Notes under the pieces: model-generated
What the model was told of the DNA's origin: nothing
The model's input: the letters and a program-made list of their open reading frames with translations, nothing else
Databases searched by the model: none
Source: Carnegiea gigantea
Lineage: Eukaryota; Streptophyta; Magnoliopsida; Caryophyllales; Cactaceae
Length of the DNA stretch: 64,000 nt
Direction of reading: 5' to 3'
Assembly (NCBI GenBank): GCA_029747015.1
Contig: JAKOGI010000005.1
Coordinates: forward strand, 1,415,691 to 1,479,690
In this document: positions 13,300 through 25,274 of the stretch, piece by piece
Numbering within the stretch: the stretch's first letter is position 1
How the letters are laid out: every line of letters begins with the position of its first letter
Made by a program: the position numbers and the translations under genes

Positions 13300-16200
13300 A
13301 TGTTAAACAGACTTAGCAATTGTTTGCGTGACTGGATCAACCGTACAGAGCCTCCATCTGATCACCAACAACCTGCAAATCCTGTGGATGGTCTCAATGC
13401 TTTCTCTTTCCAATCCAAAAACGACAGTAGGATTGATACCAGCACAAATAGCACTGCCAATGGGTCGAACTCAGAGAAGAGAGAAAACAGGGAGGATTTC
13501 CAGGATGCAAAGAAAGAAATTAAGGAGGACACGAGTCTGACCCTGAATGAGAAAGGGGATGAGAATGAGTGCAGGTTTCCGAATGAGAGAGAATTTGAGG
13601 TGGCTGGGGAAGCGGAGCAAGAGAGAAATAGGGAAGCCAGGTTTCCAGTAAGGTCTGACGCTGAGGATTGTTCGTTTTGTCTTCAAACTGGGTTATGCGA
13701 GTTTGGGATAAGTAGTGAGTCCAATCACCCTCATAATGGGAAGCGACAGGTGAAGATTTCATGCTGATTTGCTTTCTTTATTTTCAATTTAGTTCTAGTC
13801 ATTGAAATCAAAACTTAGCATCTGGTTTTCTGAATTGAAGGACGAAAGGAAAATCAGAGTTGGTGTTAACTATCCAGCCAAAAGTTGACCCCCCTCCCAA
13901 ATGCATTCGTGAGGTTCCCAAGATGAAACCTTTTGTTAGATTGACATACTAGTGTATAATTTTGTTTTGACTGTACTAATTTGTATCACCCCCCCCCCCC
14001 CCCCCCAAAATGGGAAACAAAATGAAAAAAAGGAAATCCTGGATGCTGTTGAGTTAACGTGTAAATTATTCATTTTCGCAAGGTGAATGGAAAAAATGAA
14101 TCTTTCGATAGTGCTGCCCAGGAGGTGAAGGAAAAGGATGATTCTAAGGCAGAACAAATTGATTGTAAGGTATATCATATTTATCTTTTCTTTTTTCGCA
14201 TGCTGTGTGTAGTTCTAATAATTTCTCAACTTCTAAACATGAAATTAGCAATTCTTTGTTTGATGATTGTTCCCTGCTGCTTTAGTGGATTTTGTTGTGA
14301 GTGGGTGCATGGAATCAATTGCCCATGTTTTGTCAGTGGGGACTGGGGAAACTATGTGGTTTGACATATATTTTTACACTTCTTCTCTGTGGAAAAGTTT
14401 CTTCTCTTGACGCCCCCCCAAAAAAAGAAAAGAAAAAGAGAAGAAACTTTTCTTTTGTTCTGAGTACTGAATTTATTTAGCTTTGTCATCTCTTAATAAC
14501 CTATCAGATGCAGTCACTTCTCCCTGATATCTAAACTCAGGCTGTTTACACATGTCGTGTAATTTGAGTAATATCTAATCTCAAATCTCTACTAACTGCT
14601 TGCTGGAGTAGCTAGAGCCGAACTACTGCTAATATATTGTCCCATTTGTGATTCTACTGGTTAATCTAAGCATTACCAATTAGTAGCGCCTGAACTTCTT
14701 TTTTACTGTTCAAGTCAATAAGATCATGAAAAGTTCCCCTTTTCTTCCTCTCTTATTTTGCATATAATGGATTTACCTGGATCGATACATGATTTTCTTT
14801 CAGTTTTTCTGGGGCCGGGTCTATCTTGAATTGTGTGCCTTTCTCGTAAAACTAGAAGCAGTAAAATTAAATAAAATTCAGTTAAAATATATTTCTTTTA
14901 TTTAGGTTGAAAATAAAACAAAGTCAAAGTAAAGGATTAGTTTCTGATCTCCTGTTGTCTTTATCCCCGAGATCTATTTTCTTTGGTTCTTCATCTCTAA
15001 AGGGCAGCCTAGTGCACAAGCATTCCGCGTTCACGCAGGGTCCGGGGAAGGGCCGCAACCCAAGGGGTCAATTGTAGGCAGCCTAACCTGACTTGAAATA
15101 ATAAATTGAGTTTGTATGGGCATTTTAGATTATTTCATTTGTCAATGCTTTGTGATTGTAAAGATACCTAGCTGATGTCTTGTGATGTGTAGAGGCATAT
15201 CATGTGTTTAGATATTTTATACATTTCTTTGGCTAGCGGGTAGCGGCTTATATAAGCTAAGATGGAAGAGTGATATTTGGATTAGAGATAGCTCAAGCAG
15301 AAATTAAGAATGTTCCCTTGACATTGTGGCTGATTGCCATGGAATATGGCTGTACATAGTTTGAGATGATTTGAGTATTGATCGCAGGGATTCTTTCAGG
15401 CCCTAGACTAGGCTGTCCCCTGAAAGGGGAAACTTGGACTTTGAAGCTTGTGCTTCAAAGTTTTTGGATTGTAGAAGATGGATTTGGTGCCCTCTTATAT
15501 TTGCAGGTAGCCCATCGAACAGGATGCTAAGACTGTGTTGTGTAGTTGACCTGAATTAGCTGGGAAGATGGTTTGATTGCTGGTCGTTCTTGACTAGTTT
15601 ATGCTTTATGAAAATCACAGATCTCTACTTGTTTTGGATGTTGTCCACTTGTAGGTTCTAAATCTAATGCCAGTAAACCAGTAAAACGGGTTTCTAAACA
15701 TAGAAAGTATGTTGAATTAGTGCTTGGAGGTTTATAATATGCCATCTGTCATGCCATAGATCCAATTTTCTGATCAAAACGACATGAGGAACACTTGTAA
15801 CAAATCTAATGGATGCATTTTAGGGCTTTCTTGTGACAGCAGAGGATCATGCTGTGGACTTGTGATATGAAATGATAATTTCTTACATCTAGTTCTGGCT
15901 GAGATTTTACTGCGCCTCTATATGAAGGTCGAGGGGCCTTGCAAGAAAGCAATAGACATATTGCCATTCAAAATTTACCATTAGATGGACATGCTTTCTT
16001 GAACTATATCTACTGGGACATTATGAATCAACTAAATTGGTTTTTCTTAAAGTTGACATAAGGACCATTCCTTTACTTATGTGCTTGTTGAACAGATTTC
16101 AATTGTCCTGTGGAATCATTACTCAGAGTGAGGGAAGAAAAAATTTTCTAACTATTCTCTGTGCTCTATTCACGGAAAGGATTAGCTCCACTCTATAGTA

Positions 16201-18176
16201 AGAATTTCAGAGGGGTCAAGCTTGAGAATCCCTTGAGAGGATGAAAAAAGAGAGCTTTTGAGTAGAATCCGGGTAGACCTGGATATTGGAACCTAAATTT
16301 TGGAAAGTGTGCCCCCTTTTTGGGAAGAGATTGAAATGCGATTCCTTCATATAGTTAGATTTTTCTTGCAGAGAAAACAGAATCATTGCAGTTTCGTTGC
16401 ATGACATGACATGCTTGTTCGTCAGTAGCTGATAGTTTCTTTTCTTATCTGGAATGAGGAAAACTATTTTGTGCATTTATTTCTGCCACTAGTCTTTCTG
16501 TGCGTTTTGTTCCTGCGTGGATTAATCTGGATGTTGTTTTACATCTTGTTCTTTGCTATAAACGAGTATATTATGAATTGATTTTTTCCCCTCCCCATTT
16601 AGATGACTTTCTGGTTCCTCTTTTCCCTTGTAATGCAGAATTTCGACCAGCCTGGAGGATGTAATTCTGAGAAGTCTAGCAGACTTAACCGCAGAAGAAG
16701 GGCCTCTTCTACAGCTGAGCTCAACTTTATGGGTTTGCCCATCCGTCTGGTACTGGTTATTTTTGGAAACTACTTAGCTTTGTGTATCCAAACATCTATC
16801 TACTCTATTCCCACCTCAGTTTAGGGCTAGAGCTTTCATTTGTGTTTATTTGTTAAATACTTTATACCTTTATCGTGGCCTGCACCCAGAGATAGTCGCA
16901 TAGAGTTGGTCATCTTTAGCCATATCTCAGTTTTCTAACTTGCCATGAGGCTATTGCTTTGCAGGGAAAAAAAGATTGCCCTTATTACATGCGTCATGGC
17001 TCATGCAAGTTTGGAGCAAACTGTTGGCATAATCATCCTGACCCTACATGCGTAGGAGGATCTGACAGCCAGTCAGGGCACAGCTATGAAAGATCTGTTG
17101 TATCACCTGATGCCTCACAATCAACTCTAGGGTCCTCGTCTCCTGCTGCTTTAGGTGATAGCCCTCCATTTGCCCCATTGATGTTTTCATCAACTCTGGG
17201 ATCCTCGTCTCCTGCTGCTTTGAGTCAAAGTTCTCCATATGTCCCATCGATGTTTCCATCAGCGCAGGGGCCTTTTCATCAGCCAGGATGGCATGCTTAT
17301 CCGGTATGCTTGTACCCATGTCCTTATATCTTCTACACCTGCATCGTATTAGAGAGGGTTTCCATTTTTGGAGGTGCTATACTGCTATGTATGCTTCAAT
17401 GCTCCAGAAGAAAGCAAAAACTGTGGTTCTAAATATTTGGTTCATTATAGCTCCTGTGTGCATCATCAGCTGCTGCTTCTAGAGTACTGGTCAGTTTTCA
17501 TAGGGGATGCTTGTCTACCACAGTCAGATATAAATGCAGCCTGTGTCCTTCACTCCTGTTTTATTTTTCTTTCCGGTGTGTTTTGAGATGCCTTTTATGT
17601 TTTTGGGTTTCTTTGTTCGTTCCTTTTTTTCCCTCGGGGGGATGTTGGGGTTGAATCCGGGGAACTCAAAGAATTGGCTTGAACCAGTAAACAAAGTTGC
17701 TGATGGAGGGCTGAAAAGAAAAGCAGAGCGGCAGTAATCAAATTTGAAGTGCGGTTGTTAGGGAGGGTGGGCAAATTTTGAAAAATTGAGTTTGACAAAG
17801 AGAGAGAAATAATATATCATTGAAGTCAGTCTTTTGATGTGCCCTCTGGTAATTGTCTCTATCTGTCATTATTTATTTCCTGCTTGGATGTTCTTTGTCT
17901 CTTGGAAAGGCTCCAGTATATCTACCTGAGATGAGTATGCAGCCAGCATCAGCATATGCAACAAACAGTCAGCCACTGGAAAGAAGTGTTTATACACATC
18001 AGCAGCACCCGATAATGATTGATGAATTCCCAGAAACACCTGTCCAAACTGAATGCAGTTCCTTCTTAACTGGCAACTGTATATCCGGTCCTGCATGTAG
18101 ATTTCACCACCCCAAAAATAGGAGTGCAAAGTCAACATCATCCGGACTTAATGACTCATGCCTGCCTTTAAGACAT
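13300..18176 (+). CDS. CCCH zinc-finger module (family of Arabidopsis CCCH proteins such as C3H43/C3H67), probable 5' part of a chimeric gene
   Basis: Five coding exons, all phase 0: 13300-13749, 14083-14169, 16639-16749, 16965-17303 and 17910-18176, 418 codons in total. The acidic N-terminal region and the words LGLPIRL-like, CKFGANC and RFHHPKNR match plant CCCH proteins, which bind RNA or DNA. Finger 1 (CSFCLQTGLC, exon 1) has serine in place of the third cysteine. Finger 2 is split over the intron (DCK then NFDQPGGC) and has serine and arginine in place of the last cysteine and histidine. Finger 3 (CPYYMRHGSC...NH) keeps all ligands, as does finger 4 as C-X7-C-X5-C-X3-H. The usual fifth finger is missing after LPLR. 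The donor CAT|GTAAGT at 18177 is phase 0 and can join the zinc-finger exon at 18729. The acceptor before 17910 (GGAAAG) is weak. An alternative end is an exon 18245-18373 with stop. Confidence 0.7.
13989..14010 (+). repeat. C-run/A-run tract (example of a recurrent class)
   Basis: C18 followed directly by AAAA, just upstream of the second CCCH exon. Other members with C first and A after are at 2241-2259, 20566-20590, 23492-23522, 27134-27156, 27522-27551, 29071-29095, 30320-30355, 31291-31311, 41293-41311, 49814-49852 and 55331-55351. Mirrored T-then-G examples are at 30732-30753 and 39434-39460. Confidence 0.95.
15002..15090 (+). mobile_element. Au SINE fragment
   Basis: The words GTGCACAAGCATTCCGCG, GGGTCCGGGGAAGGGCCG and TTGTAGGCAGCCTAACC in this order are characteristic of plant Au SINEs. 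It lies in the intron between the second and third CCCH exons. No target-site duplication was resolved. Confidence 0.75.
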
Positions 18177-18244
18177 GTAAGTTTGTCATACTCATATATA
18201 GTTTCGCATATTATTTTTTGTCATTTTATGTTAAAATGGTGCAG

Positions 18245-18373
18245 ATGTTATCTGATAATGTGCTGGTCAAATACTGGGCTATTCCAGGGGCAAACTGCCT
18301 GTTTTGGGCCAAGTCCTTTTGGTTACTGCCTACAATGACTATTTCAAGTGTTACATTCTCCTTGGCCCATTAA
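18245..18373 (+). pseudogene. Possible relic of the fifth CCCH-finger exon
   Basis: After an acceptor-like GTGCAG, the sequence TCTGATAATGTG resembles the PDQNV coding start of the last CCCH finger. Further on, TGCCTGTTTTGGGCCAAG resembles the codons for CKFGPAC with an extra T that breaks the frame. Read in phase 0 from 18245 it ends at TAA 18371-18373 and could act as an alternative terminal exon for a CCCH-only transcript. The resemblance is short and is an inference. Confidence 0.35.
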
Positions 18374-18728
18374 AGCCCTAAAATTTTGATGATTGACCTA
18401 AAATCCCTAGTGTATAGCCAACACCCTGCTTAATAACTGGGCCTACGAAGACTACCAAATTGAATGCTTCACAACCTAATTCATGGACTTTCCAACACTT
18501 AAAATGTTGCTGAGATTTACTGATGTGTGAGAGCTTATACTTAAGTGCAAACACCTAACAATCAAGGTAATCCAAACTAAAGTGCTAGCACCTAATACTC
18601 AAAGCTTGATATATAGTTGTTAATATATATGGATGTGGATGATGGTTATTGATTGCATCATATGTAATGTGATATGATGCTATTGGACATTTTTGGAAGC
18701 TAGAATAGAGTGCTTTTTTGTATTGCAG

Positions 18729-21700
18729 GCTGTGCAACCCCTGATCCCGGAAGCTGTGGTCTCACCAAGTCATGATGCCTCATTCACCAAGAAATGTGTA
18801 GGTCAAAATTCTGTTCCGGATGTCCATAAAACTAAACCAAAACCGAGGGCAATTCCAAAGAAAAAAAGTGCCAACCCAAATGTGAGGTGTGATCTTTGCA
18901 GAGTACAATGCCCAAGCATTCAACTTTATGAGGAGCATTTATCTGGGAAAAAGCACACCAATAATCTCCAGAAACTTTATGCTTCAAGTATGTCTCCAGC
19001 AGCACCAGCATTTCAGCCAATCGATATGAATTGCAGTGCTGGTCAAATGGGTACTCCAAGTGCAGAAGGCACGGCAGGGATCACAAGTCTGGTCACTAAC
19101 TTGGAGTCTGAGAAAAAGGAGAGTTGTACTGCTGCTGAAGCAGGTACTCCAAGTGGAAAAGGCACCTCTGAGGTCACAATTGTAGTCACTGATTTGGAGA
19201 CAAACATTCAGAAGAGTTCTAGTGCCAATGTAATGGGTACTCCAACCAGGAAAGACAAAGTGGGGGTGACAAGAGTAGAGACTGACTCTGAGAGGAAGAA
19301 GCAGGAGAGTTGTAGTGATGGTGTAATAGGTACTCCCGTTGTAAAAGGCACAGTAGGGGTCACAAGTGTGGTTGCTGATTTGGAGGCAAAGAAACAAAAG
19401 CTTTTGGAAGCCGGGATTGCAGTTCAGTCTCTGAGGACATGCACAATATGTAATGTTGTCTGCAATGGTGAAATAGCATTTGCTGAGCATATGGCAGGGA
19501 AGAAGCATCTCACTCAGGTGATTAAAGTTCTGCTTTCATCTCGTTTCTTTCTAACCTTTCAATTCCTGGGACTCATGTGCATCTAACCATTCTTGTATGT
19601 GTGGGGATGGTTTGTCTTCCTTTCATGCTTTATGTTCGAGGAATTTGATGAACTTTGCGTCTCTTGGTTGTTGCATGTTTTAACTTCCATGATGATAAAT
19701 TTGGGAAATGGAAGAGTCGTCGTGCCAGTGAAATGGATACTTATAGTGGAAAAGGCTTAGAAGGGGTTACGAGCATGGTCACTGATTTCGGAACAGAGAA
19801 ACAGAGGAGTTTTAGTTCTAATGAGATGGGTACTCCTAGTGGAAAAGGCACGGCAGGGGTCACAAGTGCAGTCTCTGATTTGGAGACAAAGAAACAGGAA
19901 CTTGTGGAAGGCACTGCTGCAGTTCAATCGCTGGGAGTGTGCACCATGGGTAGTGTTTTCTTTGATGGTGACATAGCATTTGCTGCTCATATGGCGGGGA
20001 AGATGCATCTCACTCAGGTGATTGAAGTTCTGCGTTCTTCTTCCCCCCCTCCCCCCCCAACTGACAATTCTTAGAATTCAGGTGCTCTTGGCTATTGCTG
20101 TATGCCTTGAGGATGATTTATCTTCCTTCGATGCTTTATGTTCTAGGAACTTGATGAATTTTGTATGTCTTGCTTATTGCATGTTTTGACATCTACGATG
20201 TTAAATTTGGCTTCACCCAGCATGGAATATGCATCCCCATTCTTTTATGATTTGAAGCAGTCCCTAGATGGTGTGTTACCCTTGTAATTAATTTTACGTA
20301 ACAATAATTGCTGCTGTATTCCCCTGTGATGAACTTTGAGTCATAAACCCACATGGTGGTTTTTGGGAGGTAGATTGTCAGTGTCAATCTGAAAAATTCA
20401 CCTTTCTTTGGGTCTGTTTGTGACAACACAACCCCCCCCCCCCCGGGGCTGAATGCTTGTTTTGTTTGTGATAGTTGTTAGTCATTTATCAGTTTTGGTA
20501 TGTATCTTGTCCATGTGCCTGGATAGTTCAAACTTATCTGAACCAAGTCTAGGCAAGCTGGTGTGCCCCCCCCCCCCCAAAAAAAAAAACACTTAGGATG
20601 GATATGGTATGAAACTATTGCCGTGCTCTAGCAAGTTTCAAGCACTGGTAGAACAGTTCTTAAGCAAATGAAGCCAAAGGGGTGAGCAGTGGGAACTGGG
20701 CTCTGGTTAGTACAAACCAACTTTGATTCTATCAAATTGTGTGGTAATTCATCACTTCAGCTCCAGTTTGAAATAGGATACTCTGGGTACCTGTTCTGGT
20801 TCATGTCATACGTTAGAACTGGTTGTGTATTGCAGTCTGATCATATCCAAGTGAAAGCAAAACTAAAACTTGATTCAAACCTTCAAGGGACCATTGGAGG
20901 GTGGGGTTCTATAGGTGAGTTTGTCCAATTCTGACGTAAAAAAGCAATAAATTTGATTTTTCGTTATGCCATTATCGTTTGAAGGAGTTATTATAACCAT
21001 ACGTTCCATTTTTAAGTAAGTCTGTCCTTAACATGGGGTTTACTCTGTCTAAATGGAATATGTTATCTTGATTCTTGGCAATTTTCCCGAAGAGTTGTAC
21101 TTCCCACTCGGCCTTCTGTGCAAACTTTCATCTTGGCACAAATGCTTATGCAATGTGCTTGATGTGGTTATGTGAATACATGTGTATTTGTGATTCCGAG
21201 GTAATTTCCACAATGCAAGTCCAGTTTAGAAATACGGCCAACTTTGTAGGCCAGTGAGAGTTTGTAAACAGTAAACTTATGAAAGTGGATGAGGTGGCTT
21301 GGGTACCTATGATATCTGTAAAGCTGAATGTGACTGTAAATTGTGTTAGGATGTAAGGAAGCGGATGGTATCACCTGCAAATAAGGCAAATCTGATGAGT
21401 AAGGGCAATGGCACTATGGAGGCTCTAAATGGAATGACGTGTGTACACTCGAATTTGGTTTGCGAGGAATTTCGATGGCTGCTTATATTTGGGGGATGTA
21501 ACCACTATCCAACACATCAGAAGATTTCAAGCCTCAACACCCTTTGAGTTGATAGTGACTGTATATGCCCTGATTAGGACCAGTTTGATTCAATCATCGT
21601 ATTGCGCATGATTTTTCCTTATACATTGAGAAACGTCTAGACTGGGTCATGAAGGGTAAAGTTATGTTCTAGTCGAAAATCAGTGATCAGTTTGCCTCCT

Positions 21701-23431
21701 TAGAGGAACTTGTGAATATTTCTTTGATTTCAGCCGTTAAGACTTTACATTAGCACTCTTTTGCCTTATTTTTCCCTTGTCATTACTTGTGGGAATTTGC
21801 TCTGTCCCTTCCCCTGCTGTTCCACAACATTTATGTTACTTGTACGCACACCACCAGACCCAGCCTTGGTGCATTAGAAGATGGGATATGTCTATATGAT
21901 TTGTTTGCCATTGCAATGTGATAAAGTTCTGCCCAAGTTCTCGATTTACTGGCTCCTTAAGAATCCCATTTTGACAATTGACAAATCGGTATGAGACTAT
22001 TGACAATCTGAAGCATTTGTTGGCCCTTTCCTCTAGCTTGACAGTTTCTGGAATTGTTTCATTCTTAGCTCACGTAAGAGATGTATTTATAATCCAACAA
22101 GTTTGTCCTCAGTTACGTTAATACTCCTGTAGGAACAAGCTCTTGTCAACTTGGCCAATGGGGATCCTGCTTCAGTAACTAAACCCAACCCCAAGTCTAA
22201 TGAGGAAATAAGCAAGAAAACCAACGATGACCAGTCTGCATGGTGTGAAGTTTGTAAAATCAGTTATACAAGCGGTGCAGACATCATCTGCCATGAAGAG
22301 GGAAAGAAACACAAGAAAAACATGGAGAAGTCACAAAACCTGAGGACAGACCCTGCTAGCCCTGCATCGACAGCTTCATCTAAGGATCCTGAGGCTGTGG
22401 AGACGAAGACGCAGAAGGTTCTGGATGTGGTGCAGCAGCAAATGCTGTTCGGATATACATCATATCCGGCAACAGCTTCTTGAATAGTTTCTTTCTTTGT
22501 TCTTGTTATTATCCAGTATGTCAGTTTTAATTGTATTAACATTCTTGTAGGAATGTGCTCCTGTCACCTTGGCTGATCCAACCCCATCATCAGCCACTTG
22601 TCCAAAATCCAACCCTAATGAGGAAGCAACCAAGAAAGCCAACGATGTCCAGTCTGCGTGGTGTGAAGTTTGTAAAATCAGCTGTGCAAGCCTTGCAGCT
22701 CTCAGCTATCATGAACAGGGAAAGAAACACAAGAATAACATGGAGAAATCGCAAAACCTGAGGATAGATGCCACTAGCCCACCATCATCGGCTTCATCTA
22801 AGGATCCTGAGGGTGTGGACACAAAGAAACAGAAGGTTCTGGAATGTGTTGCACCATATGCAGTAACAGTTTCTTGGACAATTTCTTTCTTTGTTTACAC
22901 GTAACGTTTATTTTAACATCCGGTATGTCAACACCCTAATTTGTATTAAAATTCTTGCAGGAACACGCTCTTGGCAGCAAGGCTGATCCAGACCCTACAT
23001 CAGCTAGTAATCCCAAACCGAAGCCTAATGAGGAAGCGACCAAGAAAACCAACAATGCCCTTCCTGCAAGGTGTGAAATTTGTAAAGTCAGCTGTACAAG
23101 CTTGGAGAACCTCAACCATCATAAACGGGGAAAGAAACATAAAGCAAATGTGGGGAAGTCGCAAAAACACCCAAAGACAGACCCGACTCCCACTCCCCCT
23201 GCACCAACTGCTGCTTCACCACCCTTAGCTCAGTCTAAGGAGCCCAAGGACTTGGAGGTTAAGAAACACAGGGTTTTAGGACACGGTGCACCGGCAGTTG
23301 GGGTGAGAATTTGCACCATATGCAATGTGGTGTGTAACAGCGAGACAGTCTATAATGGTCATCTTGTTGGTCAGAAGCATGCTGCTACTGTGAAACAGAA
23401 GCAGGCTGCAGAAGCTGGACGTAGCAGCTAA
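18729..23431 (+). CDS. U1/matrin-type C2H2 zinc-finger module, expanded tandem copy, probable 3' part of the chimeric gene
   Basis: Exons homologous to exons 2-3 of the gene at 4.8-8.7 kb: 18729-19517, an optional broken exon at 19715-20017, 22133 to about 22468, 22551-22862, and 22961-23431 (stop at 23429). All borders are phase 0, although the end of the 22133 exon is uncertain (a GC donor or an upstream GT). Intact C-X2-C-X12-H-X5-H fingers are CDLC...HLSGKKH, CTICN...HMAGKKH, three versions of the third finger (CEVC/CEVC/CEIC) and a final CTICNVVC...HLVGQKH. A 31-aa repeat starting GTP is present four times in the first exon. No ATG precedes the first finger and there is no copy of the proline-rich exon 1, so translation probably begins in the upstream CCCH exons. 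Intron sequence is shared with the parent gene, showing that this is a DNA duplication and not a retrocopy. Confidence 0.7.
19050..19421 (+). repeat. 93-bp in-frame coding repeat, four units
   Basis: Units begin with GGTACTCC at 19050, 19143, 19236 and 19329, exactly 93 bp apart. Each encodes about 31 residues of the pattern GTPxxKGTxxVTxxVTDLExxKQ. Two further units begin at 19736 and 19829 in the broken downstream exon. The parent gene has a single related segment near 6125-6215. Confidence 0.9.
19715..20017 (+). pseudogene. Duplicated 3' half of the zinc-finger exon, finger destroyed
   Basis: A tandem copy of the end of the 18729-19517 exon plus following intron sequence. It holds two 93-bp repeat units and a finger in which the second cysteine is glycine (CTMG for CTIC), so zinc binding is lost. 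The possible acceptor GGAAG|AGT at 19714 has no pyrimidine tract. The end CTCACTCAG|GTGATTG and the phase would still allow in-frame inclusion. It may be skipped. Confidence 0.6.
22133..22962 (+). repeat. Tandem triplication of the third-finger exon
   Basis: Units begin at 22133, 22551 and 22961, each after a TTCTTG(C/T)AG-like acceptor or a variant of it. Each starts with GAA codons and carries the NEE(A/I)...KK and CE(V/I)CK words. The first two are cut at the start of the next finger, where TGCACCATATGCA in unit 2 runs into GTAACAG, creating a new donor at 22863. Unit 3 keeps the full exon. Confidence 0.85.
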
Positions 23432-24456
23432 TTGTCAGCTGTCAGTTGAAAACCCAACAGCTTAGAGATGAAAAACCCATTTTTATTAGCTCCCCCCCCC
23501 CCCCCCAAAAAAAAAAAAAAAATTGTTGAACATACTTTTGTTTTGGGTTTGTGCTGTTACTGTGAATGGCTTTTGATGGGGAATGAATGCATGGGAGTAA
23601 TTGAACCCTCCATATTTGATGTCATCTGCAATAGCTGAAGTACATTACTGTCTAACTAAAAAACATGGACTGATTTTATTTATACGATAACAAGTACATA
23701 TACCATACGAAAAAAAGGGGCCTTGCGATGATTCGCATGCAAAGAAACTGTGCTAAAAATTCATTTCAGACTTTTAAACATGATCCTCTATGTAGTGCAT
23801 AGTGGTCAACCATATTAAGATTCTTGATATGAAGTGTGATATGAAAGATGATGGTTTATTTATCCTTATCAAAAAAAAAAAAAGAAAGATCATGGTTTAT
23901 TTATATCTTTATTTATGTCTTTTTATCATTTTTTACTATATTTTATCATTTAAAAATGTGATTTCAATCCTCGCTCCACTCTGTCACGTAAAATGATCAC
24001 TATTGTCTGATGGTAATTTCGGTTCTAATAAAAGAAAATTGTCAAAACACTTTAATTTTAAGTTTGTTTTTCCTATCTTTCAGTAAACTTGGACCCAGAT
24101 TTGTGTTCCTTTTTTCATTTGGGTTTTGTTTTTGAGTGAAAAGATAGGGTCAAAGTCGATATTAGCTCAATTTAAACCTTAGAGTGGAGCCCTTCCCCAA
24201 ACCCTGTGTGAATACGGAATGCTTGTGCACCAAGTTGTCGTATACTTAAATGTCTTGCTAGCTTTCTTACAAGTAGTATGCCTAATGGGTCGGGTCAAGA
24301 TCTCTCAAGGGCCTCGTGGTGTGGCCCATGATCAGTGGGTGAGCCCACATCATCAGACGTTACAGTCTTACAGCTCCAAAATTTGAATGTCAAAATCAAA
24401 ACAATTAGCTCGTGCAATAATAATTAGCTTTTGAAAATTACTTTCTTAGCTTTTTG
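23432..24456. other. Spacer with 3'-UTR remnants and Au SINE fragment
   Basis: The first 100 bases match the 3' UTR of the parent gene (AACCCAA..AGCTTAGAGATGA) and include a C15-A16 tract at 23492-23522. At 24184-24233 the minus strand carries Au SINE words (GTGCACAAGCATTCCG, CAGGGTTTGGGGAAGGGC). No gene is seen. Confidence 0.6.
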
Positions 24457-25274
24457 ATTTGTGCTGACCAATTTTCACAGATTCGTTCGGTGGAGCCTTG
24501 TTTCTTTCGCTCTCCTCTTTTTCTCTCCCTATGTTCCCTCTCCTTTCACTTGAATTCTTTCTCTGAATTCCTTTTTGGATTGATAAAGCCATCAAAGAAA
24601 GCTTTCCCATTTCTCGAATTTCAAATTTGTTGGATATTTCCATTTGGGTATCTTCATCGTCGTCTGATTTTGGGAATAATTCACTCTTCGAGGTACTTTT
24701 TTTGTCTAACCCCTTTGTTATGTTGGCCATCTGCTGATGAAATGAATGATTTTGCTCAGGAAGCTGGTTTGAAAGTGAGGAATGTTTTAATTGTATTTTA
24801 CTTTTGTGGGCAATATTTTATGTTCTTTTGGATTTTGGGTCAATGGGAATTTTTGGGATTTGTGATATTTGGTGATTTTGAGGATTTGGGTTTGATTGAT
24901 TTTTTTCTAATTTTGGTGAAATTCGAGCAAAAGAGCAATGCTTTAACTCTGCTTAGTTTCATGATCTTCATGATTCTCTTGCTGAGCAAGGTGAAATTCT
25001 AATTGCTGAAAAGTGGCCCCTGACAACAGTTTCGGATGAAAGTTATCATTTTAAAGCATGTCGTATCGGGTTTCCGTTTCACTCTTCTGAATTAGAAATT
25101 AATGTTGTATATTTGTTTCTCAAAAATTGTCAACTAATGAGGTAACTAATTATGCATTTATCCCTGATTCTATGTGTGATGATTTTCCCTCAGTCAATTT
25201 AAAGTGCAATTGAATTGCTTATAAAGTGGAGAACTTTGAGCCTATTCTTGTCCTCGGCGTGGCCGGTGTGGGTG

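Noticed and set aside
19050..19421. CRISPR-like regular repeat
   Set aside because: The 93-bp period is uninterrupted coding sequence with no unique spacers, in a plant gene.
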